Below, piece by piece: positions 1 to 7,753 of a stretch of 64,000 bases of DNA. The stretch's first letter is position 1. Each line of letters begins with the position of its first letter. The position numbers were made by a program, and so were the translations under genes. Where the stretch lies: NCBI GenBank assembly GCA_963754135.1, contig CAVWEY010000002.1, forward strand, positions 1,054,001 to 1,118,000, read 5' to 3'. This DNA comes from JAJFUI01 sp963754135. Lineage in GTDB: Bacteria; Planctomycetota; Planctomycetia; Pirellulales; Thermoguttaceae. Under the pieces are notes generated by a model that searched no databases, had not been told where the DNA came from, and worked only from the letters and a program-made list of their open reading frames with translations.

Positions 1-2533
1 AGCGGTCGATCTCGCCCGGCATGGTTCCGGTGGAAACTGTGGCCACGTCGCGGACCAGCACTTGGCCGGCGGCGTTGCGTTTGACGGGAATCATCTCCAA
101 ATCGGCGATCGACTCCAGCGGCTTGATCCCGCGCGGCGAACGCACGACCGGGCGCGGCACTTCCACCTGCACTTGGTAGCCGATGCCCGTCTTCGGATCA
201 GCCCAGAAGTTTGGGACGGTGAACCGGCTGGAGGAGGTGGCCTCTGCCAAGGACCGGGAGACATCGACCGGCGTAACGTACACCGTTCCCGCCTTCTTGC
301 GGTCCACGTCCACTTGGACCGTGGGGTAATCGAGCGACTGGACGGTTTGGAGGTCCCGCAGCCCGGAAATCTTCCCCATCTCGGCCTTGACTTTCGCCGC
401 GTAGGGACGGGTCTGGTCAAAATCAGGACCACTAACGGCCACCTCCACCGGCGTAGACGAGCCGAAACTCATCACCTCGTTGATGATGTCGGCCGGCTCG
501 AAGGAGAACTGCACGTCCGGCAGCGCCTGGGCCAATTTCCCACGGAGTTCCTCCTTGAACGGCTCGATGTTGATTCCGCTTTCCCTCTTCAAGGCCACCC
601 ACATCACCGCGTCCTCCGGTCCACGCATCCATTGATACACGGTGTTGATCGGGTAGGTGGAGGGAATCGTGCCCAGGTATCCCAAGGTCATCTGCACGTT
701 GTCCGCTCCCGCGGTCTCCTGGATCACCTTGAGGGCCTTCAGGACAACCTGCTCAGTCCGGTCGATGTCCGTTCCGTCCGGGGCGCGCATGCGAAGCCGG
801 AATTGTCCGGTGTCGATAGTCGGGAAAATCTCCGTACCCAGCCGGGAGCCCACAAGCCCGATGATCGCCAACGACACGGCCAAATACGACACGACAAGGA
901 CCCAGCGGAAGCGGACGATCTTCGCCAGCAGCCACTCGTAACCGAGTCGGAAATGGTCGAAGGAAACCATCCGCAGCCAGGCCAAGGGGAAAGCCCGCCT
1001 GCGTCGAGGTGCAATGTCGGCGGCGGGCGAGGCGGCATCTTGAGAAGCGCCGACGTGCGCATGACGAAGAATCCAAATCGAGAGTACGGGAACCAGCGTG
1101 CTCGACAACAGGTAGGAGGCCATCATCGAGAATCCGACGGCCAATGACAAGGGGACAAACATCGCTCTAGGCGCACCTTGCATGAAAAACGACGAGATGA
1201 ATACCGCCAGGATGCAAACCATCGCCAGCAGCCGTGGAATGGCCGTCTCGCCGGAGCCGTCGCGGACTGCCAGCGCCAGCGGTTGGCTGTGCTCCAAATG
1301 GCTGTGGATGTTCTCGATGGCCACGGTCGCCTCATCCACCAGAATACCGATAGCCAGCGCCAATCCGCTCAGCGTCATCAGGTTGATCGTCTGCCCGGTA
1401 AGCCAAAGCGCCACCACGGCCGCCATCAGCGCCAACGGGATGTTCAACAAGACGATCAGAGCGCTCCGCCAATCACGGAGGAAGAGCAGAATCATCAGCC
1501 CCACCAGGACGGCCCCCAATGCCCCTTCGCTTACGACGCCCCCAATGGACCGGGTAACGTAGGGAGACTGGTCGAACTCGTAACTGACGTGAATGTCCGA
1601 CGGCAGGACGGCCTGCATATCGGGCAGGGCCGCTTTCACCGCGCCCACCACGCTTAGGGTCGAGGCGTCGGCACGCTTTGTCACCAGGATGTACACGCTG
1701 CGGTGGCCGTTCACCAGCGCATAGCCGGTGCGAAAGTCCGCGCTGTCTCGGACATATCCCACGTCCTCGATATAGACGGGCGCTCTGGGACCGGCTCGCA
1801 GGGGGATTGTCGCCAGGTCGTGAATGTCGCGCACCACCGTGTTGACCGGCACGAAGGGATACTTCCCGTCCAGCGGAAGGTTGCCCGACGGGCTGATCGC
1901 GTTGCCTTGGGCCAGAGCATTCACGATGTCGTCCGGGGTCATGTCGTAGGCCCGGAGGCGCTCTGGATCGACCGTTATGACCACGGTTCGCTGGTTGCCG
2001 CCAAAGGGAGGCGGCGCGGAGACGCCCGGCAGGCTGGCGAACATCGGCCGCACGCGGAACAAGGCCAGGTCTTGGATTTCGCCAATGCTGCGGGTCTCGC
2101 TCGACAGCACAAGATAGCCGACCGGCACGCTCCCCGTATCGAAACGTATCACGAACGGAGAAACCGTGCCGGGCGGCATAAAGGCCCGAGCCCGATTGAC
2201 GTAGTTCACGGTCTCCGCCATCGCTTGCGCCATGTCCGTTCCCGGGTGGAAGAACAGTTTCATCAGGGAAGTGCCCTGAATGTTCCGGGACTCGACGTGG
2301 TGGATTCCCGTGATGTAAAGAAAATGGTACTCGTAATAGTTGGCCAGATAGCCTTCCATCTGCGCGGGGTCCATGCCGCCATACGGCTGCGCCACATAGA
2401 TCACAGGCAAGTTCAGGCTGGGAAAGATGTCAACCGGCATTAGGCGAAGTGCCAGGAAGCATCCCAGCGCCACGGCCGCCAGCGCAACGATCACGGTAAT
2501 AGGACGCCGCAACGCAAAGAGAATTAGACGCAT
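1..2533 (-). CDS. RND efflux permease (AcrB/CusA superfamily), 3' end beyond window
   Basis: Inner-membrane proton-driven efflux pump subunit. The reading frame starts at the ATG at 2533 and stays open to base 1, giving 844 residues of a family that is normally about 1040, so the C-terminal transmembrane half runs off the left edge. The start reads MRLILFALRRPITVIV, the usual first helix. A porter-domain stretch with YGGMDPAQMEGYLANYYEY follows. The transmembrane proton-relay segment is GILVDEATVAIENI, where AcrB has Asp407-Asp408; here the second acid is Glu. The last visible residues (VRDVATVSTGTMPGEIDR) are the conserved end of the second porter half. No membrane-fusion partner is visible. 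The TolC-like gene at 24-25.6 kb is too far away to assign as its partner. Subfamily and substrate cannot be told from sequence alone. Confidence 0.93.
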   Translation of the reverse strand, partial: MRLILFALRRPITVIVALAAVALGCFLALRLMPVDIFPSLNLPVIYVAQPYGGMDPAQMEGYLANYYEYHFLYITGIHHVESRNIQGTSLMKLFFHPGTDMAQAMAETVNYVNRARAFMPPGTVSPFVIRFDTGSVPVGYLVLSSETRSIGEIQDLALFRVRPMFASLPGVSAPPPFGGNQRTVVITVDPERLRAYDMTPDDIVNALAQGNAISPSGNLPLDGKYPFVPVNTVVRDIHDLATIPLRAGPRAPVYIEDVGYVRDSADFRTGYALVNGHRSVYILVTKRADASTLSVVGAVKAALPDMQAVLPSDIHVSYEFDQSPYVTRSIGGVVSEGALGAVLVGLMILLFLRDWRSALIVLLNIPLALMAAVVALWLTGQTINLMTLSGLALAIGILVDEATVAIENIHSHLEHSQPLALAVRDGSGETAIPRLLAMVCILAVFISSFFMQGAPRAMFVPLSLAVGFSMMASYLLSSTLVPVLSIWILRHAHVGASQDAASPAADIAPRRRRAFPLAWLRMVSFDHFRLGYEWLLAKIVRFRWVLVVSYLAVSLAIIGLVGSRLGTEIFPTIDTGQFRLRMRAPDGTDIDRTEQVVLKALKVIQETAGADNVQMTLGYLGTIPSTYPINTVYQWMRGPEDAVMWVALKRESGINIEPFKEELRGKLAQALPDVQFSFEPADIINEVMSFGSSTPVEVAVSGPDFDQTRPYAAKVKAEMGKISGLRDLQTVQSLDYPTVQVDVDRKKAGTVYVTPVDVSRSLAEATSSSRFTVPNFWADPKTGIGYQVQVEVPRPVVRSPRGIKPLESIADLEMIPVKRNAAGQVLVRDVATVSTGTMPGEIDR

Positions 2534-2721
2534 GGCAAACCACTTGTTCCGACGTTACCCAATCGTCCGCGCCGCTCTCCAGCGAAGACGGACAGCCCCA
2601 TTCCCGTCTCCATACATAATACCGCCGCCGTCAAGAACCTGAGGGCACGCGAAACCCGCCCCTACGTGCAAAAACAGCCAGTGGTGAGCTTCACGCACCC
2701 CGTCATCCACGGCCCAGCCGT
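2534..2721. other. Intergenic gap between the RND permease and trmB
   Basis: A gap of 188 bases upstream of the RND start and downstream of the trmB stop. No open frame with coding character is seen on either strand. It presumably carries the promoter of the RND gene, but no convincing -35/-10 pair was recognised. Confidence 0.5.
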
Positions 2722-3363
2722 TCACTCCTTCTTGAACTCCGCCCGAAAGACCGGTTCCTTAGCCTGGCGGACGCGGCGCTCGAAGTGGGTGCGGTAGGCC
2801 ATGTCGTGCGCGGCGGGAGTTTCGGGCACGGGCAGCGGCCCGATGAGCGTGGTGTGCGCCGCCAGCAACGCCAACGTGGTCTGAAAATACTCCTCCACGT
2901 CGGTCCAGAAATGGAGCGATCCGCCGGAGAGGAGCGTCCGCTCGATGTCGCGGAGGAACGATTCCCGCATCACCCGCCGCTTCCGATGCCGCTTTTTCCA
3001 CCAGGGGTCGGGAAAGTAGACGTGGACGGCCGCCAACGACCGTTCGGGCAGCAGTTCGTGAAAGACCCGCAGGGCGTCGCCGTGGACGACCATCGCGTTC
3101 TTGCGGCCCGCTTTGGCCAGGCCGGCCGCGGCGAATTCTGCGTACTTGCGGGCGACTTCGATGCCTAGAAAATCGGACTGCGGCAGCGCGGCCGCCGCGC
3201 CGCGAAGGAACAGCCCTTTGCCTGTCCCGACCTCCACCTCCAACGGCGCCGCCCGGCCAAACAGGGCCACGGCGTCCCAGGGCCGCGGCAACTGGTCGAA
3301 CGTCTTCAGACGGCCGGCCAGGTCGATTGCCGGATCGATCTTTCTCAGTGCGCGGCGTCCCAT
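2722..3363 (-). CDS. trmB: tRNA (guanine46-N7)-methyltransferase TrmB
   Basis: SAM-dependent enzyme that methylates N7 of G46 in the tRNA variable loop. The 213-residue protein carries the SAM-binding motif EVEVGTGKG near residue 45, the acidic IEVARKYAEF segment, and the family signature FPDPWWKKRHRKRR around residue 120, which holds the catalytic and tRNA-binding residues. The C-terminal TDVEEYF region is also typical. Length matches the bacterial family (about 210-240). The frame extends further upstream, but the homologous part begins at MGRRALRK, so that ATG was chosen. It starts 2 bases after the stop of the upstream PEGA lipoprotein gene, which suggests co-transcription. Confidence 0.95.
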   Translation of the reverse strand: MGRRALRKIDPAIDLAGRLKTFDQLPRPWDAVALFGRAAPLEVEVGTGKGLFLRGAAAALPQSDFLGIEVARKYAEFAAAGLAKAGRKNAMVVHGDALRVFHELLPERSLAAVHVYFPDPWWKKRHRKRRVMRESFLRDIERTLLSGGSLHFWTDVEEYFQTTLALLAAHTTLIGPLPVPETPAAHDMAYRTHFERRVRQAKEPVFRAEFKKE

Positions 3364-3365
3364 GA

Positions 3366-3962
3366 TTACCGCGGCGGCAACGGATGGACCGGCTGGCCGC
3401 CGACGCCCTCGGGCGCAGGAACGACCTCGGCGCCGGCCGGCGGCGGAAAGGCCGGGGGGCCAACGGCCGGCGGCCCGCCCAACCCAGTTGGCGGCGGGCA
3501 CCGCTGCGGAGCAGTGGTCGGCGGCGCCGTGCCGGTCGCCGTGTGAACCCCGCGCCGGAGCTGCTCGGCCCGGGCGATCAACTCTCCGCTGGGCACGACC
3601 GTCTGCGGCTTCAACTGGAAGTCCAGAGTCCCTCCGACCCGCCGATCGTAAATTTGGCCCGGCACGAAGTTCTCCGACACGAAATCCAGCGGCGGAAACT
3701 CGTACCACGGCGGCGGAATCCACTGCATCACCGTCAGCGTCTCGTAGCCGTCCTTGACCAGCCGGATCTTCCGCGTGCCGTAGTAGGTGAAACTGGCCGA
3801 GACCGGCGTGGTGCCGATCTCATAGTCGTCCACGTACAGCAGCGCCCCGGGCGGATTGGTGCGGACCGTCATCCGCCGTTCGACGCAGCCGGTCAAACAG
3901 ATGCAGAACAACATGCCGCACGCCGCCCAGCCTGCCGCATATTGCCGCCGTGACCATGCCAT
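3366..3962 (-). CDS. PEGA-domain lipoprotein
   Basis: Predicted cell-envelope lipoprotein. The N-terminus is MAWSRRQYAAGW followed by a hydrophobic stretch ending in a lipobox, CLTGC, whose Cys would be lipidated. Directly after it comes a PEGA-type surface domain (VRTNPPGALLYVDD, then PVSASFTYYGTRKIRLVKDGYE). The C-terminal third is rich in Pro and Gly and probably disordered. An alternative GTG start lies 24 bases upstream at 3986, but the ATG at 3962 gives a better-proportioned signal peptide. The function of PEGA lipoproteins in planctomycetes is not established. It lies immediately upstream of trmB with a 2-base gap. Confidence 0.82.
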   Translation of the reverse strand: MAWSRRQYAAGWAACGMLFCICLTGCVERRMTVRTNPPGALLYVDDYEIGTTPVSASFTYYGTRKIRLVKDGYETLTVMQWIPPPWYEFPPLDFVSENFVPGQIYDRRVGGTLDFQLKPQTVVPSGELIARAEQLRRGVHTATGTAPPTTAPQRCPPPTGLGGPPAVGPPAFPPPAGAEVVPAPEGVGGQPVHPLPPR

Positions 3963-4048
3963 AGAAACACCCAGACAAGGTTGCACAATGGGCGGGGAGT
4001 ATAGCCGCCGACCGGGAACGTGACTAGGCCGTTTTTTAGGCCGTTTTT

Positions 4049-4070
4049 TTCCGGGGACACAATACTAGTA
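4049..4070. repeat. Left inverted repeat of the RAYT element
   Basis: The sequence here (ccggggacac followed by aatactagta) is the near-perfect reverse complement of the repeat just after the transposase gene (4778-4798: actagtaatgtgtccccgg). The two copies bracket the transposase gene and have only about two mismatches, so they look like the element's ends or its cognate REP sequences. Confidence 0.8.
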
Positions 4071-4105
4071 TTGACAAAATGGGGGGTATTCGCTAAGTTC
4101 CAAAC

Positions 4106-4778
4106 ATGGCAAGATTGGCCCGACTGGTCATCCCTGGTTTGCCCCATCATGTGACGCAGCGCGGCAACCGCCGGCAACAGACGTTTTTCAACGATGGCGA
4201 TTATTCGGCCTACCTGGAACTAATGGCCGAGTGGTGCCGCGAAGAGGGAGTGGAGATCTGGGCCTACTGCTTGATGCCCAATCACGTTCATCTGATTGCA
4301 GTGCCGAAAGCCGAGGACGGCTTGCGGCGGGCCATCGGCGAGGCCCATCGCCGCTACACGCGGCGAATCAATTTCCGGGAGAAATGGCGGGGCTACTTGT
4401 GGCAAGGGCGTTTCGCCTCTTTTATCATGGACGAACCGTACGTGCTGGCGGCCGCGCGCTATGTCGAACTGAATCCCGTGCGAGCGAAATTGACGCTCAA
4501 CGCCGACGAGTGGCCTTGGAGCAGCGCGCAGGGCCCATTTGTCGGGCCGCGACGACCGACTGACGAAAGTCGCTCCCTTGTTGGCGATGGTCGGCGATTG
4601 GCGCGGCTTTTTGAACAGTGCAATCCGTGAGGAGCAACTCCGGGATTTGCGCGAGCACGGACGTACTGGCCGGCCGCTTGGAAGCGCAACGTTTCTTGAA
4701 CGTTTGGAGGCCATCGTAGGTCGCGTCTTGACACCGCAGAAGGGCGGCCGCCCGTCAAAACTACGCAAAGCGCCATAA
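4106..4778 (+). CDS. REP-associated tyrosine transposase (RAYT, Y1_Tnp family), frameshifted
   Basis: IS200-like HUH/Y1 transposase of the RAYT branch, which processes REP-type palindromes as single-stranded DNA. Visible motifs are MARLARLVIPGLPHHVTQRG at the start, the HUH-type metal site in LMPNHVHLI (residues 55-63), and YVELNPVRA with the catalytic tyrosine region around residue 132. The frame breaks at the GGG run at 4531-4533. Removing one G converts the text to SSAQAHLSGRDDRLTKV, and the gene then continues without interruption to 4778, giving 223 residues, the normal length. As written it stops early at 4630. The ATG at 4106 follows closely on the left inverted repeat. Either a sequencing error or a recent inactivation would explain it. 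Confidence 0.88.
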
Positions 4779-4925
4779 CTAGTAATGTGTCCCCGGAATA
4801 ATGTGTCCCCGGAATAACGCAAATCGCCATAACTAGTAATGTGTCCCCGGAATAATTGTCCCCGGAATATGCCCCGGAATACCGGAATATGCCTGTCCCC
4901 GGAATATGTCCCCGGAATACCAAGC
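4764..4925. repeat. Right inverted repeat and tandem tgtccccggaat array
   Basis: After the transposase stop the segment cgccataactagtaatgtg + tccccggaata occurs at 4771-4800 and again at 4825-4854. The second copy even includes the last codons of the gene (acgcaaagcg versus acgcaaatcg), so the gene's 3' tail has been duplicated. Shorter degenerate copies of gtccccggaata follow to about 4925. Short open frames across this array are translations of the repeat and not genes. Confidence 0.85.
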
Positions 4926-5085
4926 AGTGGGCGGTCCAGGGAATATGCTTGTGGTTCGCCCAGGAGCGACGGTCAGCGGACCTGCGATTCAGGCGTTTGG
5001 TCATACGCCGACAGCGCCTACGATATTTCGGTTCAACCCCGCAACCGGAACCTTCACCCCTTACTGACGTGCGAGGGTCGCCGAG

Positions 5086-5946
5086 ATGTTGTCGGTAAGG
5101 TGCTTTTTTCGTCACGACTTTATGGTTGTGCCGGCGGCAGAGAGACTGCTACGGGCTTTGTGCGCGGTGCCAGAATTGACGCCCGAGTTTTGGGGCATCT
5201 CAGAGCCAGTCGAAAATCCGTTTGGGCAAGAGAACCTGAATGACGTTATTCATGGCTCTATGGTTCCAGCCGAGAAGGCAAGAAACCATCTCACGAGAAC
5301 CCTGGCACTTTTTGCCCGAAGGACGAAGCCGCAGAGCGATTTGTCGATTGACCTTCGCTTGGCTCCTGTCCAGGGCGGTTCGCCACACAACAGAATCTCA
5401 ATTGAGATCAAAGACCAATGGCCTGGAGGTGAATACAAACTGGCCGAGTATTTGCCCCAGAGCGTGTTGCCAGATTCTCCAGACTATGCTAAGGTCAGTG
5501 ACCCGTCACAGGAAGACCAGGATCGGTTGAACGAGTTCCGACGTTCCTACACCCCGCAAGAACTTCTCCAAATGATGGCGGAACGGCAGAAAAGGCCGCC
5601 TGAACTGCCATTTGGACCGTATGGCTGCCTTGAAGACATCTACTGGTTCAACTACTTCGGCCGAGTCTACGTCGATTTCATCGGCAAGAAGCGTTTGATG
5701 GCGGCGGGATGGGCGAAGGTAGAAGAGGTTGGCGACGGTCTAGCCTGCTACGCCACGGAGACAATAGCCGATCCCAATGCACGAGAACGGCGACTTCGCA
5801 TTGTGAGCGCCCTTGAAGAGTTCATCTGGACTCCCGGTTGCAAAGTCGAAGATAAGCGAGTGCCGGTTTTCGATTTCTCTGAGCAGCTTGCGGCATTGCC
5901 TGCTGATGCGGCTGCAAAACTGGGCTTGCGTCTATCCGCGAGTTGA
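5086..5946 (+). CDS. Hypothetical protein, lower-GC orphan
   Basis: A clean 286-residue frame with no recognised domain. It is soluble-looking, with no signal peptide or membrane segment. Features include a proline-rich middle (RQKRPPELPFGPYGCLEDIYWFNYFGRVYVDF) and a C-terminal acidic, hydrophobic tail. Base composition is visibly less GC-rich than neighbouring genes, and it sits between a transposase and an RHS remnant, so horizontal acquisition is likely. The start could be the ATG at 5086 or the one at 5122 (MVVPAAERLLRAL); an aaggtg stretch precedes the latter but with long spacing. The pairing with an RHS remnant downstream would fit an immunity gene, but nothing in the sequence proves this. 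Confidence 0.65.
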   Translation: MLSVRCFFRHDFMVVPAAERLLRALCAVPELTPEFWGISEPVENPFGQENLNDVIHGSMVPAEKARNHLTRTLALFARRTKPQSDLSIDLRLAPVQGGSPHNRISIEIKDQWPGGEYKLAEYLPQSVLPDSPDYAKVSDPSQEDQDRLNEFRRSYTPQELLQMMAERQKRPPELPFGPYGCLEDIYWFNYFGRVYVDFIGKKRLMAAGWAKVEEVGDGLACYATETIADPNARERRLRIVSALEEFIWTPGCKVEDKRVPVFDFSEQLAALPADAAAKLGLRLSAS

Positions 5947-6399
5947 AGAACAGCCACCTGCAAGGCATGAAGGGAAACAACTCAGGCTTTGTGCCTAATA
6001 TCTCCTCGCAAGGTCGCCATTTTCCAGATTCACTGTTTCTCATCAGCAGTGCGGCCGCAGTTGGATGGCGTTGACAACTGGCATCCGTGTTGTTGGCAGG
6101 TCGAGCGCCGTGTTTGCGCCGCATTCGCGCCGGATTTGGGATTGCCGCGTCGGTCGCTCACGGCGCTGCACCACCAGAGACGATAGACCAAGACCGGGTG
6201 ATTCGCGGTCGGGTTGTGTTGGTGTTGCCATTTTTGACCCACCCTCCCCCATCCCTGTCGGCACAAGCGGTGCGAACGGATCGGAGGAGAACCACATGCA
6301 CAAATCGGAACGTGTTTCATTGCGGCAATCGTCGGTCTGCCACGGTGGGAGTCGAAACGGGGACGCAGCTAGTTTTGGCAAAGTGGCGAACCATAAACG
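5947..6399. other. Non-coding stretch before the RHS remnant
   Basis: About 450 bases with only short, mutually overlapping frames on both strands and no recognisable product. It may hold the decayed upstream part of the RHS gene, whose recognisable C-terminal core begins near 6400. Confidence 0.5.
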
Positions 6400-6587
6400 T
6401 GTCCGGGATTTACCTCAATACGGTGGTGGATCATCGGGTGTTCAATTCCTTCGGCCAGATGACTTCGGAAACGGTGGCCACAGATTTCGCGTTCGGCTAT
6501 GATGGGATGTTTTGGGACGCGGCGTCGGATACAAACGTTACGCCCACGCGGCGTTACGATCCGGTGTCATGGTCCAGGGAGTCTTGA
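6400..6587 (+). pseudogene. RHS-repeat core fragment (decayed)
   Basis: Remnant of an RHS/YD-repeat polymorphic toxin-type protein. One frame reads VRDLPQY (the family has VRDLAQY). It then shifts by one base into DHRVFNSFGQMTSETVATDF, where the family has an H-YDSFGN-TSET-like motif, followed by FGYDGMFWDAA and TRRYDPVSWS, matching the RHS core end (R-YYDP-TGRW). The N-terminal repeats and the toxin tip are absent. The motif order is right, but one frameshift and several lost consensus residues show it is inactive. Confidence 0.72.
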
Positions 6588-6783
6588 CAACCAGGATGAA
6601 GGAGCGACAGACCCCACAAGATAGCGGACGAAAAAAGGCGTGAACGAGACACTTTCCGGCGGCGTCACGCCGAGTGGCGCTGAGAACCGGCTTGCTGTTT
6701 GACAATTCGGTTGGAACTTGGCAATGTGAGCACCGTGGGCGCACACCAACAGCGCGACGGTCACAAGAGGGCCGCTCCGCCAA

Positions 6784-7263
6784 TCAGGCTGCCCGCTTGA
6801 GCGTGACGACGGGCAGGTGCTTCCGTCCACGGTGGAAGCTGACTTCCAACGTCAGCCTGGCACCGGGCTTGCCGCTCACCAATGCGTGTGGCTTGGCACA
6901 AGGCGATCCCCGCGGCCACCTTGCCCGCGGCTCGAATCGTGGCTTCCGGTTGGCGGGATAGTGACCGTGGTATACCTCGTCAGGCGTCTTGCCACCAAGC
7001 CACGTGTGCGGACGACAGGCATTGTACCAGTCCGCAATCGCCGTAAGCTCCCGCTGGAAGCCATCCTGCCGGTAGGGCACCAACGGCACGCATTCGAGCA
7101 GGCACTTCATCGTCAAGATGAATCGCTCGACGACTGAGATGCTGCCGTGTTTCCCCACGGCACCATAGCGAGGTCGCTTGATCCCCTTGCGGCGGCACCA
7201 ATCCCGGAAGCCAGGGCAATCGAACTGACGGCCGCGGGCCAAGGTTTGATGGAATCCTGCCAC
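6784..7263 (-). pseudogene. Integrase-core (rve/DDE) transposase, C-terminal remnant
   Basis: C-terminal part of an IS3/IS481-like DDE transposase. It has FRDWCRRKGIKRPRYGAVGK, then GSISVVERFILTMK, which contains the last catalytic Glu of the DDE triad, then WYNACRPHTWLGGKTPDEVY, the typical end of the integrase core. The first two catalytic Asp residues and the N-terminal helix-turn-helix are missing. The frame remains open upstream to about 7320 but contains no further transposase signature, because the PP2C gene begins there. The element has therefore been truncated. No intact terminal repeats were found. Confidence 0.75.
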
Positions 7264-7321
7264 CGGCGTTGCCGGTTCCGCAGACTTACCCGCCGGGCTG
7301 GTGGTCCCCCAAAAGGGCAGC

Positions 7322-7327
7322 TATAAT
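7322..7327 (+). promoter_or_regulatory. Perfect TATAAT -10 box, possible leaderless start
   Basis: A perfect TATAAT lies 6 bases before the ATG of the PP2C fragment at 7334. Transcription would then start at or near the ATG, giving a leaderless mRNA; no Shine-Dalgarno sequence is present. No clear -35 box was seen. It could also be chance or part of the adjacent transposase end. Confidence 0.35.
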
Positions 7328-7333
7328 TGTGAC

Positions 7334-7753
7334 ATGGACCAACCCACGGCCGTCTGGAATCACTGTCTCGATTGTGCCGCATTGACCGATGTCGGGCTGC
7401 GCCGGGCGAATAACCAGGATTCTTATGCCGTGGTGTTGGCCGGCGACCAGGCGGATTTCCAGCAGCGCGGCCATTTCTTCATGGTTTGCGACGGCATGGG
7501 CGCCCATGCCGCCGGAGAGCTGGCCAACAAAATGGCCACCAACGTGGTCTCGCTGGCCTACCGCAAGCTGCTGGACCAATCGCCGCCGGAGGCCCTGCTG
7601 TCGGCCATCCTCGACGCCAACCGGCAAGTCAACATCCGCGGCCAGGCAAGCCCCGGGGTGTTCGGGGGACACGAACCGATTTTGGCGCCGTGGGCGAGCA
7701 GGTTGATCGTCTCTCGTTCTCTCTGTTGTTCGTTCATCTTGGCCGTCGGTTAG
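7334..7753 (+). pseudogene. PP2C-type Ser/Thr protein phosphatase, truncated N-terminal part
   Basis: N-terminal half of a PPM/PP2C phosphatase, a manganese/magnesium-dependent enzyme that reverses Ser/Thr phosphorylation. Visible motifs are TDVGLRRANNQDSY (motif 1, metal-binding Asp) and HFFMVCDGMGAHAAGELAN (motif 2, DGMGG-like). The frame loses all similarity near 7665, before the later GDSR and SDGL motifs, and stops at 7753 four bases into the end of the opposing cysteine desulfurase gene. Full-length members are about 240 residues or more, so this is a broken copy. It neighbours an integrase remnant, which may have caused the loss. Confidence 0.75.

Noticed and set aside
4800..5000. Short protein genes with repeated CPRN/PEYVPG text
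   Set aside because: They are translations of the tgtccccggaat tandem repeats.
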